Positions 27,414 through 38,398 of a DNA stretch of 64,000 bases are shown here, piece by piece. Numbering within the stretch: position 1 is the first letter of the stretch; each line of letters begins with the position of its first letter. The notes beneath the pieces were generated by a model. That model worked only from the letters and a program-made list of their open reading frames with translations. It made no database searches and had not been told where the DNA came from. The translations under genes were made by a program, and so were the position numbers. This stretch comes from an uncultured Clostridia bacterium (lineage in GTDB: Bacteria; Bacillota; Clostridia; TANB77; CAG-508): NCBI GenBank assembly GCA_949482135.1, contig CASYFC010000001.1, forward strand, positions 186,001 to 250,000. The letters run 5' to 3'.

Positions 27414-30239
27414 TTAATCTAGATATTTTTTTAAGAATTTTCCTGTATAAGATTTGTCATTTTTACAGATTTGCTCTGGTGTTCCTATTGCAATTATCTC
27501 TCCACCATTTTCTCCGCCTTCTGGTCCTAAATCTATAATGTGATCAGCTGTTTTTATTAAGTCTAAATTGTGCTCAATAACTAAAATTGTATTTCCAGTA
27601 TCTACTAAACGTTGTAAAATATCCACTAGTTTATGAACATCTGCTATATGAAGACCTGTTGTAGGTTCATCAAGTATATATAATGTTTTTCCTGTAGCTC
27701 TTTTTGAAAGTTCTGTAGCAAGTTTAACTCTTTGAGCCTCTCCACCAGATAAAGTTGTTGAAGGCTGTCCAAGTTTTATATAACCAAGTCCAACATCAGC
27801 AAGTGTCTGTATCTTAGTTTTAATACGTGGAATATTGTTAAAAAATTCTAATGCTTCTTCAACAGTCATCTCTAATACATCTGAAATGCTTTTTCCTTTA
27901 TATTTTACTTCTAATGTTTCTCTAGAATATCTAGTTCCTTTACAAACTTCGCAAGGTACATAAATATCTGGCAAGAAATTCATTTCAATTTTTAAAACTC
28001 CATCACCTTGGCAAGCTTCGCATCTTCCACCAGTAACATTAAAACTAAATCTACCTTTTTGATATCCTCTCATTTTCGCTTCATTTGTTTCTGCAAAAAT
28101 ATCTCTAATTATGTCAAAAACTCCTGTATACGTTGCCGGGTTTGAACGTGGTGTTCTACCTATTGGTGATTGATCTATATTTATAATTTTATCTATATTT
28201 TCTATTCCTTTTATCTTACTGCATTTTCCTGGTTTATCTGTTGCTCTATTAATCTCTTTAGCTAAATTTTTATACAAAACTTCGTTTACTAAGGTAGATT
28301 TTCCTGAACCAGAAACACCTGTAACACAATTAAATAAACTTAGTGGTATTTTAACTGTAACATCTTTTAAGTTGTTTTCTTCTGCTTTAACAATTTCTAA
28401 GCATTTTCCATTTGATTTTCTTCTTTTTTTAGGAACTGATATTTTCTCTCTACCACTTAAATATCTACCAGTAATAGATGTTTCAATATTTTTTATTTCA
28501 TCAGCTGTTCCTTGAGCAATAACATTTCCTCCATGAACACCTGCACCTGGTCCGATATCTATGATTTGATCTGCTGCATACATTGTATCTTCATCATGTT
28601 CTACTACAATTAAAGTATTTCCTAAATCACGAAGTTTTTTCATTGTAGCTAAAAGTCTATCATTATCCCTTTGATGTAAACCAATGCTTGGTTCATCTAG
28701 AATATATAAAACTCCTGATAATCCAGAACCAATTTGAGTAGCTAATCTAATACGTTGAGCTTCTCCACCAGATAATGTTCCTGCACTTCTAGATAATGTA
28801 AGATACTCTAAGCCCACATCTGTTAAGAATTGAAGACGTACTAGTATTTCCTTTAAAATAACATCTGCTATCATTCTATCTGTTTTACTAAGCTCAAGAT
28901 TGCTTAAATATTCTTTTAATCTATTTATTGGAAGATCTGTAATTTCGCTAATATTTTTATCTCCAACTTTAACTGATAAAACTTCTTTTTTTAATCTTGA
29001 TCCATTACAAGTATAGCAAGGACTATTGCTCATATAAAATTCATAGAATAGTCTCATTCCATCTGATTTTGTTTCTCTATATCTTCTATCTAATGTTGGA
29101 AGTACACCTTCAAAAGCTTGCGTAAATTTTCTTACACCAGCTACTGAAGAATATTCGAAATCAATTTCTTCATCTCCTGTACCATAAAGAATTTTTTCTA
29201 AAAATTCCCTAGGTAATTTCTTTATTGGTTTATTGGCTATATCTACGCCATAATGTTTCCCGATGCTCTCAAAATACATTCTTGCCATAGTATCACCTTT
29301 TTTTAATGTACTAGAACCAAAGGCTTTTACTCCATCATATAGTGTTTTATTTTTATCTGGAATAATTAATTCTTCATCCATTTTCATAAGATAACCTATA
29401 CCAGAACAATCTGGACAAGCCCCCATAGGATTATTAAATGAAAACATTCTTGGTGACAACTCTTCAAAACTGATATTGCAATCTGGGCAAGCATAATTAC
29501 TACTAAATAGTTTTTCTCCTATTCCAACTGCATCAACTTTGACTAAATTATTAGAATGTTTCATTGCTGTTTCTATAGACTCAGCAAGTCTATTTCTAAT
29601 TTCATCTTTTACTACTAGTCTGTCTACTATAATATCTATATTATGTTTTTTATTTCTGTCTAATTCAATATCATCAGATAATTCATAGTTTTGTCCATCT
29701 ATTCTAGCTCTAACAAAACCTTCTTTTTGCATATCTTGTAGAAGTTTAGTATATTCTCCTTTTTTAGCCCTTACTATCGGAGCTAATATTTGAATTTTTG
29801 TACCTTGTTCTAAAGAAAGTACACTATCAACTATTTGATCTATTGATTGTTTTTCAATTTTTCTACCACAATTAGGACAATATGGAATTCCTATTCTTGC
29901 ATATAATAAACGTAAAAAATCGTATATTTCTGTAACTGTACCAACTGTAGAACGAGGATTTTTTGAAGTTGTTTTTTGATCTATTGAAATTGCAGGTGAC
30001 AGACCATCTATACTTTCTACATCTGGTTTTTCCATCATTCCTAAAAATTGTCTTGCATAAGAAGATAAACTTTCTACATATCTTCTTTGACCTTCAGCAT
30101 AAATAGTATCAAACGCAAGTGAAGATTTTCCTGAACCAGAAAGTCCAGTAACAACTACTAATTTATTTTTTGGTATTTCTAAATTAATGTTTTTTAAATT
30201 GTGCACTTTTGCGCCTTTAATAATAATTTTATCGTTCAT
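27414..30239 (-). CDS. uvrA: Excinuclease ABC subunit A
   Basis: 941 aa from ATG 30239 (AAAGGGG ribosome site); a longer frame to 30362 lacks one. Two ABC modules: Walker [10 protein letters not shown] and GVSGSGKST, signatures LSGGEAQR twice, and the DEPSIGLH and DEPTTGLH Walker B motifs. Zinc-finger Cys pairs are visible ([23 protein letters not shown]). It recognises DNA damage in nucleotide excision repair. uvrB is 2 kb away, separated by two foreign plus-strand cassettes. Confidence 0.97.
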   Translation of the reverse strand: MNDKIIIKGAKVHNLKNINLEIPKNKLVVVTGLSGSGKSSLAFDTIYAEGQRRYVESLSSYARQFLGMMEKPDVESIDGLSPAISIDQKTTSKNPRSTVGTVTEIYDFLRLLYARIGIPYCPNCGRKIEKQSIDQIVDSVLSLEQGTKIQILAPIVRAKKGEYTKLLQDMQKEGFVRARIDGQNYELSDDIELDRNKKHNIDIIVDRLVVKDEIRNRLAESIETAMKHSNNLVKVDAVGIGEKLFSSNYACPDCNISFEELSPRMFSFNNPMGACPDCSGIGYLMKMDEELIIPDKNKTLYDGVKAFGSSTLKKGDTMARMYFESIGKHYGVDIANKPIKKLPREFLEKILYGTGDEEIDFEYSSVAGVRKFTQAFEGVLPTLDRRYRETKSDGMRLFYEFYMSNSPCYTCNGSRLKKEVLSVKVGDKNISEITDLPINRLKEYLSNLELSKTDRMIADVILKEILVRLQFLTDVGLEYLTLSRSAGTLSGGEAQRIRLATQIGSGLSGVLYILDEPSIGLHQRDNDRLLATMKKLRDLGNTLIVVEHDEDTMYAADQIIDIGPGAGVHGGNVIAQGTADEIKNIETSITGRYLSGREKISVPKKRRKSNGKCLEIVKAEENNLKDVTVKIPLSLFNCVTGVSGSGKSTLVNEVLYKNLAKEINRATDKPGKCSKIKGIENIDKIINIDQSPIGRTPRSNPATYTGVFDIIRDIFAETNEAKMRGYQKGRFSFNVTGGRCEACQGDGVLKIEMNFLPDIYVPCEVCKGTRYSRETLEVKYKGKSISDVLEMTVEEALEFFNNIPRIKTKIQTLADVGLGYIKLGQPSTTLSGGEAQRVKLATELSKRATGKTLYILDEPTTGLHIADVHKLVDILQRLVDTGNTILVIEHNLDLIKTADHIIDLGPEGGENGGEIIAIGTPEQICKNDKSYTGKFLKKYLD

Positions 30240-30397
30240 TTCTAACCCCTTTAATATGGATAAATTTACTATTGCAATATCTATTAATGTTAAATTTTCA
30301 AAAGTGTTTCTATTATAGCACAAAAACAAAGGTTTGTATACTATTTTTATCATTTTATACAAAAATTTGTTTTTTTATTGCAGGCTATAATTTTATG

Positions 30398-30426
30398 TAG
30401 ACAAAATCTAAGGTTTATGATATAAT
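30398..30426 (+). promoter_or_regulatory. Sigma-A promoter of the purC-like cassette
   Basis: TAGACA (30398-30403), 17-bp spacer ending TGA, TATAAT (30421-30426). About 100 nt of leader follows. It includes a 7-bp hairpin (30451-30474) and a 16-codon frame (30476-30526) that ends 2 nt before the purC ATG. Confidence 0.65.
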
Positions 30427-30528
30427 GTTGAGGCTCAAATATATATTTTCATAATGAACTTTTGGTCTCATTATTATGGACTATAAAGATTTGGGTAAAT
30501 ATACATTAGAAAAGGATGGTAGATAACT

Positions 30529-31554
30529 ATGCCCTTAGAACTATTTCGTGAAGAGGAAACCAGTAATTGCTATCGGAATACTGATTTCCCACATCTAAAG
30601 TTTATTGAACGAACTGACAAGTTCACAATTGATGACATCGTTTTTCCAGATGAAATTCCGATGAAAGGTGTTGCTTTAAATCAGATCTCTAATTGCTGGA
30701 TGAAATTGCTTGAAAAAGCAGGTGTAGTTCAGAATGCAATTATTGCAAGTGATGCCTCCTCTCTGCTAAAGTTTGGAGTTGGAGAACAATTTGCAGGAAG
30801 AATGATTGCAGTAAGAGAATGTATTCCTATTCCACTGGAGTGTATTGTAAGAGGATATTACGTTGAGGAATCTGATAGTTGGGAAGCTTACCGCATGCAT
30901 CACAATATGTATGGTAATGTTCTACCAAAAGGTTTAAAAGACTCACAACGTCTTCCCAATCCAATTTATACACCATCATTAAAAGGCGGAATAAATGAAC
31001 CTGATACAAATATTTCTTTCGCAGATACAATTGATGTAATCAAAAAGTATCTGATTGAAAATATTGAATTGGAAAATGAGCAAAGAGACTACATTTATAC
31101 CCTTGCTTTTTCAATTGCAACATCCATTCGGGAAACATCGCTTAGAGCATATTCTTTTGCTCATGATTATGCAATGCAAAAAGGTATTATTATTGCAGAC
31201 GCCAAGATAGAATTTGGAACAATTCTTGATGTAAACACTGGAAAACGCAAATTGGTAATCATTTCTGATGCATTTACTCCTGACAGTTGCAGACTTTGGA
31301 ATCTTAAAAGCTATCAAGTTGGCAGACCTCAACCAAGTTTAGACAAGCATATCATCAAAAGATATGTACGTCGTTTTCTGAAACAGGAAACCTCAGCAGT
31401 ATGCGCCGCTCACGCTCTTCCTCAGGAAGTTCTGAATGAAACCGCAGATGTATATTGGAACCTTTTAAAAAGGCTCTTTAACAAAGATCTTGTGGGAGTT
31501 ACGAGCGATATTGCATGGGATTGGAACCATGCACAAGGAGACATCCTGCTTTAA
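30529..31554 (+). CDS. purC: Phosphoribosylaminoimidazole-succinocarboxamide synthase-like (PurC/ADE1 type)
   Basis: 341 aa, close to the longer ADE1-like form. SAICAR synthase motifs are present: VRECIPIPLECIVRGYY, ADAKIEFG, SDAFTPDSCRLWN and the late PSLDKHIIKRYVRRF. It joins aspartate to CAIR in purine synthesis. No other pur gene is near, codon use differs from the host (in-frame CGG at 30574 and again in SIRETS), and it has its own promoter and terminator. It is probably an acquired single gene, and could serve a specialised nucleotide pathway rather than housekeeping. Family certain, role uncertain. Confidence 0.85.
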   Translation: MPLELFREEETSNCYRNTDFPHLKFIERTDKFTIDDIVFPDEIPMKGVALNQISNCWMKLLEKAGVVQNAIIASDASSLLKFGVGEQFAGRMIAVRECIPIPLECIVRGYYVEESDSWEAYRMHHNMYGNVLPKGLKDSQRLPNPIYTPSLKGGINEPDTNISFADTIDVIKKYLIENIELENEQRDYIYTLAFSIATSIRETSLRAYSFAHDYAMQKGIIIADAKIEFGTILDVNTGKRKLVIISDAFTPDSCRLWNLKSYQVGRPQPSLDKHIIKRYVRRFLKQETSAVCAAHALPQEVLNETADVYWNLLKRLFNKDLVGVTSDIAWDWNHAQGDILL

Positions 31555-31578
31555 ATTTTTAAATTAATTTTACCCAAA

Positions 31579-31613
31579 AGAAAGACTGCTTCTTATTAAG
31601 AAGCAGTCTTTCT
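31579..31613 (+). terminator. Terminator of the purC-like gene
   Basis: 17-bp perfect stem AGAAAGACTGCTTCTTA / TAAGAAGCAGTCTTTCT with a T-rich arm. Confidence 0.8.
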
Positions 31614-31651
31614 AATACTATATACTAACGTTTTTTATTTTATGTTAAGTG

Positions 31652-31680
31652 TTGAATATTAGCATTAAATATGATATAAT
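31652..31680 (+). promoter_or_regulatory. Sigma-A promoter of the 31.8 kb membrane-protein cassette
   Basis: TTGAAT (31652-31657), 17-bp spacer ending TGA, TATAAT (31675-31680). Confidence 0.65.
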
Positions 31681-31768
31681 TGTTTAGATTTAAGTTTTTA
31701 AAAATAGCCCCTTTAGGGACACACAACTGTTAACTTTACATCTCAAACATTTTTGAAAGGAGCTCTAT

Positions 31769-32215
31769 ATGAAAACAAAACTCAAAGAAACTCTAATCGA
31801 TCTGGCAACAGATAACCAAAGAAACCAGAAATTCAAAAAGAAACTTATAATTCCTTTGATAGCTGTAGCATTTCTTTTGCTACTTTTTAATGTGCCAACA
31901 CTGCTAACAAGGTTCTGGCTTTTTCTTGCTGTTGCATCACTTATGATTTTGAAAATCATAGAAGCAATTGAACGGAACAAACTTATTATCGATAGAAATA
32001 AACTGAGTTATATTATACTTAGCAGTGAAAATGTCTGGTATTATGGTTTTTTGTTTTTTATAACCTATCCGCTATTACTACTAATAAGTGCAACATTTGG
32101 TATAGTTGTTTCTGTAATTGCTTGCATCATCATGATATTTGCTACAGTACATCTTTCAAGAGTTTTTAGTAAACATTTTGATGATAAATTAGAAAAAATA
32201 AAAATGTGGCGCTAA
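31769..32215 (+). CDS. Small membrane protein, 148 aa
   Basis: Four predicted helices (~26-44, 47-64, 90-108, 111-130) between a basic N-terminus and a charged C-terminus. ATG 31769 follows AAAGGAGCT. No recognised family. An in-frame CGG (31973-31975) and its isolation with a private promoter and terminator set it apart from uvrA and uvrB on either side. Confidence 0.6.
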   Translation: MKTKLKETLIDLATDNQRNQKFKKKLIIPLIAVAFLLLLFNVPTLLTRFWLFLAVASLMILKIIEAIERNKLIIDRNKLSYIILSSENVWYYGFLFFITYPLLLLISATFGIVVSVIACIIMIFATVHLSRVFSKHFDDKLEKIKMWR

Positions 32216-32225
32216 AAGAGTTTTT

Positions 32226-32256
32226 CACCCTAGCTACAGCTACTGTAGCCGGGGTG
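32226..32256. terminator. Terminator between the membrane-protein cassette and uvrB
   Basis: CACCC-AGCTACAG / CTGTAGCC-GGGGTG stem with a 3-nt loop. uvrB ends 8 bp further. Confidence 0.7.
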
Positions 32257-32263
32257 TTTAATT

Positions 32264-34219
32264 TTACATCATCTTTTCTAATTCTTTTATTTTATCTCTT
32301 AATTCTGCTGCTTTTTCAAATTCCATGCTTTGAGCATATTTAAGCATTTCATCTGTAAGTTTAGAAATAATATCTTCAACACTTTCATCTTTACTGATAT
32401 TATATTTACTTTGTATGTCTTCAACTATTGTTGCTTTAATAACATCTCTAACAGATTTCTTTATTGTTTGAGGTGTTATTCCATGATCTAAATTATATTG
32501 TTCTTGAATCTTTCTTCTTCTATTTGTTTCTGTAATAGCTTTTTCCATAGAATCAGTTAATTCATCTGCATACATTATAACTCTACCTTCTGTATTTCTT
32601 GCAGCACGTCCTATTGTTTGAATTAATGAACGTTCAGAACGTAAAAAACCTTCTTTATCTGCATCTAGAATTGCAACCAAAGAAACCTCTGGAATATCTA
32701 AACCTTCTCTTAAAAGATTTATTCCAACTAATACATCAAATTCTCCTATACGTAAATCTCTTATTATTTCCATTCTTTCTAGTGCTTTTATTTCAGAATG
32801 CATATAACGTACACGTATACCTGCATTTCTTAAATATGCAGTTAAATCTTCTGCCATTTTTTTAGTAAGTGTTGTTACTAAAACTCTATCTCCTTTTTTT
32901 ACTTGAATATCTATTTGATCCATTAAATCATCTATCTGATTTTCTGTTGGTTTCACTTCTATCTTAGGGTCTAAAAGACCTGTTGGACGTATAATTTGTT
33001 CTACTACATTTTCTTTGCTATGTTCTTTTTCATAATCTGCTGGTGTAGCACTTACAAATACACATTGATTAATTCTTTCTTCAAATTCCTCAAATTTTAA
33101 CGGTCTATTATCAAATGCTGATGGAAGTCTAAATCCATAATTTACTAAAGATTCTTTTCTTGCTCTATCACCATTATACATCGCTCTTACTTGTGGTACT
33201 GTAGCATGTGATTCATCTATTAATAGTAAATAATCATCTGGGAAATAATCAAATAATGTATATGGTGGGCTTCCTGTTTCTCTACCACTTATATGTCTAG
33301 AATAGTTTTCTATACCTTGGCAGAAACCTGTTTCTTTTAACATTTCTATATCAAAATTTGTTCTTTCTTCTATACGTTGTGCTTCTATTAATTTTTTATT
33401 TTCTGTAAAATATGTTACTTGTTTTTCCATTTCTTCTTCAATTGTAACTAATGCTCTTTCAAGTTTATCTTTACTTGTTACATAGTGAGAATTTGGATAT
33501 ACCATAACATGTTCTCTTGTTGCTGTAGCTTTTCCTGTTAATGGATTTATTTCAGAAATCTTTTCAATTTCTTCTCCCCAAAATTCTACTCTTATTGCTG
33601 TTTCTTCTTGATTTGATGGGAATATCTCCAATATGTCTCCTTTTGCTCTGAATGTTCCTCTTTTAAAATCCATCTCATTTCTTGTATATTGCATATTTAT
33701 TAATTTCTTCATTACTTTGTTTCTATCTATTTCCATTCCTGGACGAAGTGAAACAATCATATTTTCATAATCTATTGGATCTCCTAAACCATATATACAT
33801 GATACAGATGCTACTACTATTACATCTCTTGTTTCAAATAGTGATGCTGTTGCTGAATGACGTAATTTATCTATTTCATCATTGATTGATGCATCTTTTT
33901 CTATATAAGTATCTGAAGAGGCTATATATGCTTCTGGTTGGTAATAATCATAGTACGAAACAAAATACTCTACTCTATTTTCTGGGAAAAACTCTTTGAA
34001 TTCGGAATAAAGTTGTCCAGCCAAAGTTTTATTATGTGCTAAAATTAAAGTTGGTTTTTGTGTCTTTTCTATTATATTTGCCATTGTAAATGTTTTTCCA
34101 GAACCCGTAACACCCAGAAGTGTTTGGAATTTCTCGCCTTTGTTTATTCCATTTACTAAATAATCTATTGCCTGTGGTTGGTCACCTGTTGGCTTATATT
34201 CTGAATGAATTTTAAACAT
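32264..34219 (-). CDS. uvrB: Excinuclease ABC subunit B
   Basis: 651 aa, full length. Walker [15 protein letters not shown] is near residue 38. The beta-hairpin region has [11 protein letters not shown], the DEAD-like motif is [12 protein letters not shown], helicase motif VI is [14 protein letters not shown], and the C-terminal UVR coiled coil is [16 protein letters not shown]. It verifies damage after UvrA and recruits UvrC. GGAGG precedes ATG 34219. Host-like codons, no in-frame CGG. Confidence 0.97.
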   Translation of the reverse strand: MFKIHSEYKPTGDQPQAIDYLVNGINKGEKFQTLLGVTGSGKTFTMANIIEKTQKPTLILAHNKTLAGQLYSEFKEFFPENRVEYFVSYYDYYQPEAYIASSDTYIEKDASINDEIDKLRHSATASLFETRDVIVVASVSCIYGLGDPIDYENMIVSLRPGMEIDRNKVMKKLINMQYTRNEMDFKRGTFRAKGDILEIFPSNQEETAIRVEFWGEEIEKISEINPLTGKATATREHVMVYPNSHYVTSKDKLERALVTIEEEMEKQVTYFTENKKLIEAQRIEERTNFDIEMLKETGFCQGIENYSRHISGRETGSPPYTLFDYFPDDYLLLIDESHATVPQVRAMYNGDRARKESLVNYGFRLPSAFDNRPLKFEEFEERINQCVFVSATPADYEKEHSKENVVEQIIRPTGLLDPKIEVKPTENQIDDLMDQIDIQVKKGDRVLVTTLTKKMAEDLTAYLRNAGIRVRYMHSEIKALERMEIIRDLRIGEFDVLVGINLLREGLDIPEVSLVAILDADKEGFLRSERSLIQTIGRAARNTEGRVIMYADELTDSMEKAITETNRRRKIQEQYNLDHGITPQTIKKSVRDVIKATIVEDIQSKYNISKDESVEDIISKLTDEMLKYAQSMEFEKAAELRDKIKELEKMM

Positions 34220-34355
34220 TTTTCCTCCTTATGACCCATTAACTAAAATAATAAAACGTTTATATTTTACCACAATTTAGCATAAAAAACAAGGTAATTT
34301 AGTAGGCAGACTTTATATTTATCCTATAAATTGCATCTCGTTTGTATATCAAATA

Positions 34356-34383
34356 TTGTCTTTTTTTGTCATTATGATATAGT
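34356..34383 (+). promoter_or_regulatory. Promoter of the secreted transglutaminase-like gene
   Basis: TTGTCT (34356-34361), 16-bp spacer ending TGA, TATAGT (34378-34383). Confidence 0.5.
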
Positions 34384-34457
34384 TCAAATATACCTAATTA
34401 TACAAAAGACTGAGGATATAACTTTATTACAGTTTTTATTGATTGGAGGTTGACATT

Positions 34458-35402
34458 ATGGAAAGGATAAGGAAAATATTTTGTAATCGGTTGATATTAT
34501 TGCTTCTTTTTGTATTATTATCTAGTCAATTAATGGGATTCTCTAAAGCAAACGAAAGCCAAAGTAGTACTAATGTTGAAGAAATTAAGTGTAAAGAATA
34601 CAATCTAAACCTGCAAATAAACACCAATATGTTTTATTATAATCAATTAAATGATATCGAAAAAGAAATATATAATGTATTTTATATTTCTAAAGAATTA
34701 TTTATTGGTAATACAAGTTTTATTTGCATAAGTGGAAAAATTGAAAAATATGATGAATATATAAATTTTATTCGACGGGCATTTTATGCTTATTTGTTCG
34801 ATAATCCAAATGGTCAAATTTATTTAGAAATTGCCTGTGTCCAGGCTGTTAAAAGTGAAAAATATGGACAAGAGTATTATGATTATGTAATAAAACCAAA
34901 TCCTGATACCAATAGTTACACAAGATCAAATTCAAGTTCTGCTGAAATTGTTGCCAAACTTGAAGCTTTGGAAACGATTACTAAAGAATTTGTTAACACT
35001 TTATCTGGTAGCGATTATGAAAAATTAATACAGATTAATAATTGGTTAGTTGAAAATGCATCATATGATAAAACATACTCTCTTCCAAACACTCATAATG
35101 CATATGGAGCTATTATTCAAAAACAATGTGTTTGTGACGGTTATGCATATGCTTTCAAATATGTTGCAGATATGGCTGGCCTTGATGTTATCTTTGTTAC
35201 TGGTTATGTTATTTCATCTGAAGAAGTTTCTGAATTTCATGCATGGAATTATGCATATATTGATGGAAAATGGCTTTTAGTTGATGTAACATGGAATTTA
35301 GGTTTAAATAGCAATATATACCTTTTAATTGCTCCTGAAGATGAAGAAATCTTAAAATCCTCACATAAATGTGAAAACAAAAGATTTGTCTATCCTTATT
35401 AA
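34458..35402 (+). CDS. Secreted transglutaminase-like protein
   Basis: 314 aa from ATG 34458; an in-frame TTG 15 bases earlier lies over the GGAGG site. A signal peptide or anchor is at residues ~8-28. The C-terminal half is a transglutaminase-like core: Cys in CVCDGYAYAFK, His in FHAWNY and Asp in LVDVTWN. Similar domains in gut clostridia process or crosslink proteins outside the cell. The first part of the 1164-aa cohesin/dockerin protein has the same core. In-frame CGG codons (34488, and in the IRRAF segment) suggest acquisition. Confidence 0.82.
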   Translation: MERIRKIFCNRLILLLLFVLLSSQLMGFSKANESQSSTNVEEIKCKEYNLNLQINTNMFYYNQLNDIEKEIYNVFYISKELFIGNTSFICISGKIEKYDEYINFIRRAFYAYLFDNPNGQIYLEIACVQAVKSEKYGQEYYDYVIKPNPDTNSYTRSNSSSAEIVAKLEALETITKEFVNTLSGSDYEKLIQINNWLVENASYDKTYSLPNTHNAYGAIIQKQCVCDGYAYAFKYVADMAGLDVIFVTGYVISSEEVSEFHAWNYAYIDGKWLLVDVTWNLGLNSNIYLLIAPEDEEILKSSHKCENKRFVYPY

Positions 35403-35407
35403 TCAAG

Positions 35408-35438
35408 AAATCTCGACCGCAGAATGTGGTCGAGATTT
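35408..35438. terminator. Terminator after the transglutaminase-like gene
   Basis: Perfect 11-bp stem AAATCTCGACC / GGTCGAGATTT and T-rich end; also serves the convergent HD gene. Confidence 0.8.
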
Positions 35439-35445
35439 TCATATT

Positions 35446-35997
35446 TTAAATTTGTCTTTCTTCTTCTGATTTTCTTTTTAATTTTTGTGATATACCATCT
35501 AAGACTTCTATTCTTTTTCCAACTTTACTAGGTGCATGAGCTTTTGCATCAGCATATTGTAATTCTAATCTTTTCATTACCATTTTATAAGAATTATCAA
35601 GATTTTGCAAATCAATAATGGTATCATGAGTTCTAACTAAATAACATACATTTCTAATAAAATTCTCATTGTATCTAAGTCTTCTTAAAATATCTTCTGA
35701 CATTTGACTTGATACTTCTGGGTGTCCATGAAAATGTCTTACTTCTTCATCCTGGTATGAAAACGGTTTTCCAATATCATGTAAAAGTGCAGCCATTTTT
35801 AACTCTAAATCTTGAGAGTTAATATTTTTTACAACTTCCAAAGTATGCTTCCAAACATCTAAATGATGATGTGGATGTCTGTGATCAAATCCTATCATAT
35901 TTTCTATTTCTGGGATCTGTTGTTTAATAAAATCAATATTCTCTTCAATTTTTCCTGAGATAACTATTTGAGATAATTTTTCTAAATTGTCTGTCAT
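35446..35997 (-). CDS. HD-domain phosphohydrolase (tRNA nucleotidyltransferase-HD type)
   Basis: 183 aa. The metal ligands are HHHLDVWKHT, AALLHDIGKP and the later FHGHPEVSS. This spacing resembles the HD domain found after CCA-adding enzymes, here alone. Such domains hydrolyse phosphodiesters or nucleotides. The substrate is unknown. AAGGA ribosome site before ATG 35997. Confidence 0.8.
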   Translation of the reverse strand: MTDNLEKLSQIVISGKIEENIDFIKQQIPEIENMIGFDHRHPHHHLDVWKHTLEVVKNINSQDLELKMAALLHDIGKPFSYQDEEVRHFHGHPEVSSQMSEDILRRLRYNENFIRNVCYLVRTHDTIIDLQNLDNSYKMVMKRLELQYADAKAHAPSKVGKRIEVLDGISQKLKRKSEEERQI

Positions 35998-36053
35998 AAT
36001 TTTGTTTTCCTTCTTTATATTTTTCGTATTATATCAGAAAAACATTGATTTTT

Positions 36054-37097
36054 CTAGTTCTTTATTCTTATTTTTTCTCCTATATAAATTAAATTTACAT
36101 TTTGTATGTTATTAAGCATTGCTATTTCTTGAACAGTAGTATTAAATCTTAATGCAAGTTCGCTTAAAGTATCTCCTTTCTCTACAACATAAGTAATGTG
36201 CCCTGTTTGATATTCTGTCTTCTCTTCTATATTTCCATTTATAGGAACTTTAATTTCTTGACCTGGATATATTAAGTTAGGATTTTTTATATTATTTATA
36301 ATAACTAATTCTCTTACTGTTGTTCCATATTTTAAAGCAATACCACTAAGTGTATTTCCAGCTTGAACAATATACGTTGTATCATGATTGTAATTTTCAG
36401 GTTTTCCTGTTGGATTAATTTGTGAATTATCTTCTAAAAAAATTTGATTTGTAAATTTATCTCTATCTATATATCCTCTAATTCCACTTACTTCTCCTCT
36501 ACTTGTATATTGAAACCCTTCCCATGTTTCCCAATTAGTTTCTCTTGGAACTTCCACTCCATATTCAGCAATCCATAATGGATAATCTTGAACAAGTTCT
36601 ACTCCAAAAACATTGTTAGCATTGAATGTATCGCTATATATTATAACTTCTTTTCCTGTAATTTCTTTGACCTTTTCTAAAAATACTTTTGAAATACTAT
36701 TAATTTCGCTAACAGTTAAATTTCCAAAGACCTCAAAATCCATAGCTAATTTGCAGTCTGGATTTGTATTAGATATTACTGAAGAAAAAAATTCTGCTTG
36801 ATTTACTGCTTCCTCCTCATTTCTAGCAGTTAGAAAATGATAAAAACCTACTTTTAATCCATTTGCTTTAGCATTATTATAATTTATTTTAAAATATGTA
36901 TCTACTATATTGTTTCCTTGGCTTGATTTTATATAAACAATATCAACACCATCATTTTTAACTTGTTCATAATCAATATAACCTTGCCAATTGCTTACAT
37001 CAATTCCTTCATATATTTTATTTCCAGATGATACTGCAAATGAAGTTAATGGTAAGATAGTAAACAATAAAGTAATAATTATAGTTTTAATTTTCAT
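36054..37097 (-). CDS. Secreted GH25 lysozyme with two LysM domains
   Basis: 347 aa from ATG 37097 (GGAGG upstream; the earlier TTG is inside the ribosome site). Signal peptide ~1-20. GH25 muramidase spans ~28-215, with [21 protein letters not shown] (catalytic Asp/Glu) and WIAEYG. Two LysM repeats follow ([18 protein letters not shown] and [18 protein letters not shown]) that bind peptidoglycan. It hydrolyses the cell wall in growth, lysis or spore development. It is monocistronic. Confidence 0.93.
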   Translation of the reverse strand: MKIKTIIITLLFTILPLTSFAVSSGNKIYEGIDVSNWQGYIDYEQVKNDGVDIVYIKSSQGNNIVDTYFKINYNNAKANGLKVGFYHFLTARNEEEAVNQAEFFSSVISNTNPDCKLAMDFEVFGNLTVSEINSISKVFLEKVKEITGKEVIIYSDTFNANNVFGVELVQDYPLWIAEYGVEVPRETNWETWEGFQYTSRGEVSGIRGYIDRDKFTNQIFLEDNSQINPTGKPENYNHDTTYIVQAGNTLSGIALKYGTTVRELVIINNIKNPNLIYPGQEIKVPINGNIEEKTEYQTGHITYVVEKGDTLSELALRFNTTVQEIAMLNNIQNVNLIYIGEKIRIKN

Positions 37098-37183
37098 AAT
37101 TACCTCCAATCTTTTTCTTGTATCACATTTTGATACTTTGCTTTATATTATGATTGGAAATTTTCTTTTGAAACTTGTATAAT

Positions 37184-37217
37184 AAAAAAACACTTCATAA
37201 AATTGAAGTGTTTTTTT
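37184..37217 (-). terminator. Terminator of the ECF sigma operon
   Basis: 14-bp stem AAAAAAACACTTCA / TGAAGTGTTTTTTT, 12 bp past the stop of the membrane partner gene. Confidence 0.7.
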
Positions 37218-37229
37218 ATTAAATTAATG

Positions 37230-37688
37230 TTATTTATCTTCAATAATTAATTCTCGTACTTCTTCTTCATTTTCTTCTTTAACATTATCCTTAATTTTTA
37301 AATTAGATTTATCTAATTCTTCTGTCAAAATTATTGTGTATATTTCTTCTTGTCCATCATTAGAGGTCATTCTATAAGTTACTGTATTTTGACCTGTTGG
37401 TGATTTTTCTTCTGTAGTTTCTGTAAGTTTATATTTGCTTTGATCATAATCAATTGTAATTATTTCTTTATATTTTTCTTTAATGTCTTCTACTAATTTT
37501 CCATCTGTGGCTGCATTAACACTTAAGAAACTTCCAGAAAGTAAAATTATTGTTGTTGCACATAAAGAAATTATATGTTTTCTCTTAGATTTTTCCATAG
37601 TTTCCTCCTTTTCCAAATTGGATACAACTATTCTACTTCTAACATTTCGCATTATTTTATTATTTAAATCATTATTTTCCATAGCCAT
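37230..37688 (-). CDS. Probable membrane anti-sigma partner
   Basis: 152 aa. A short cytoplasmic N-terminus (~35 residues) is followed by one transmembrane helix (~38-59, HIISLCATTIILLSG) and an extracytoplasmic beta-rich domain (~60-150). The start overlaps the sigma gene by 17 nt, which implies translational coupling. That layout is typical of a regulator holding an ECF sigma factor at the membrane. There is no ZAS zinc motif, so the assignment rests on position and topology. Confidence 0.65.
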   Translation of the reverse strand: MAMENNDLNNKIMRNVRSRIVVSNLEKEETMEKSKRKHIISLCATTIILLSGSFLSVNAATDGKLVEDIKEKYKEIITIDYDQSKYKLTETTEEKSPTGQNTVTYRMTSNDGQEEIYTIILTEELDKSNLKIKDNVKEENEEEVRELIIEDK

Positions 37689-38226
37689 ATCCTCTCTCTT
37701 TTAATTTCTTTTTTATAAGTTTTCTAGTTCTATGTAAAACTGTTTTTATTTTTCCTTGTGAAATATTTAACTGCTTTGAAATCTCTTTAATTTTTTGAGA
37801 TTTATAATAAAACATCATAAATATCTGTTTCTTTTCTTCTTTCATATTATCTAATGTATTTAATATAATTTTACTTTTTTCATTGGTTTCCATTAAATTT
37901 TCAACATCTATGTAATTACTAATTATATTTTCATAGTTTTCTATATTTTCAATTTCAATTTTTTTGATTTTTAAATACCTATATTTTTTTCTAATTAAAT
38001 TTTTAGTAATTCCAACTAGATATGGTTTTATTTTTATATCATTATTAATTTGGGGATGATTCTTCCATAATACCATAAATACATCTGATAAAATTTCTTC
38101 GATATCCTCTTGATTGCTTAAACAATTTTTTAGCATTGTATATATATATGGGGTATACGTTTCAATTACTAATTCGATATTTAGAATATTTTTATTTTCA
38201 AAATCTGCTATTGTCTTTGTGTCCAA
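37672..38226 (-). CDS. ECF-type RNA polymerase sigma factor
   Basis: About 184 aa using TTG 38226, which follows AAAGGAG by 12 nt; the longer frame from 38298 has no ribosome site. Region 2 lies in LSNQEDIEEILSDVFMVLWKN. The region 4 helix-turn-helix is IKEISKQLNISQGKIKTVLHRTRK. It is co-transcribed with a membrane protein that may restrain it. The promoter it reads and the signal are unknown. The start choice is uncertain. Confidence 0.85.
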   Translation of the reverse strand: MDTKTIADFENKNILNIELVIETYTPYIYTMLKNCLSNQEDIEEILSDVFMVLWKNHPQINNDIKIKPYLVGITKNLIRKKYRYLKIKKIEIENIENYENIISNYIDVENLMETNEKSKIILNTLDNMKEEKKQIFMMFYYKSQKIKEISKQLNISQGKIKTVLHRTRKLIKKKLKERGYGYGK

Positions 38227-38335
38227 TTTAGATCTAAACTCCTTTATCTTAAAAGTACTTTCACATATATAATACCATTTTTCTAAAAAAGGTTTCAAAT
38301 TTTAGTTAAAATATTTATACTTTATTTTAGCAAAG

Positions 38336-38369
38336 AAAAAGAGATAAATTTATGCAATTTATCTCTTTT
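38336..38369 (-). terminator. Terminator after the anchored cohesin gene
   Basis: AAAAGAGATAAATT / AATTTATCTCTTTT stem, T-rich tail. Confidence 0.6.
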
Positions 38370-38398
38370 ATCTTTATTCTGTTTTGAATTTTATAATA

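Noticed and set aside
30427..30528. Purine-type or ZTP riboswitch in the purC-like leader
   Set aside because: The conserved core bases of the purine (TTTCTACC) and ZTP aptamers are missing.
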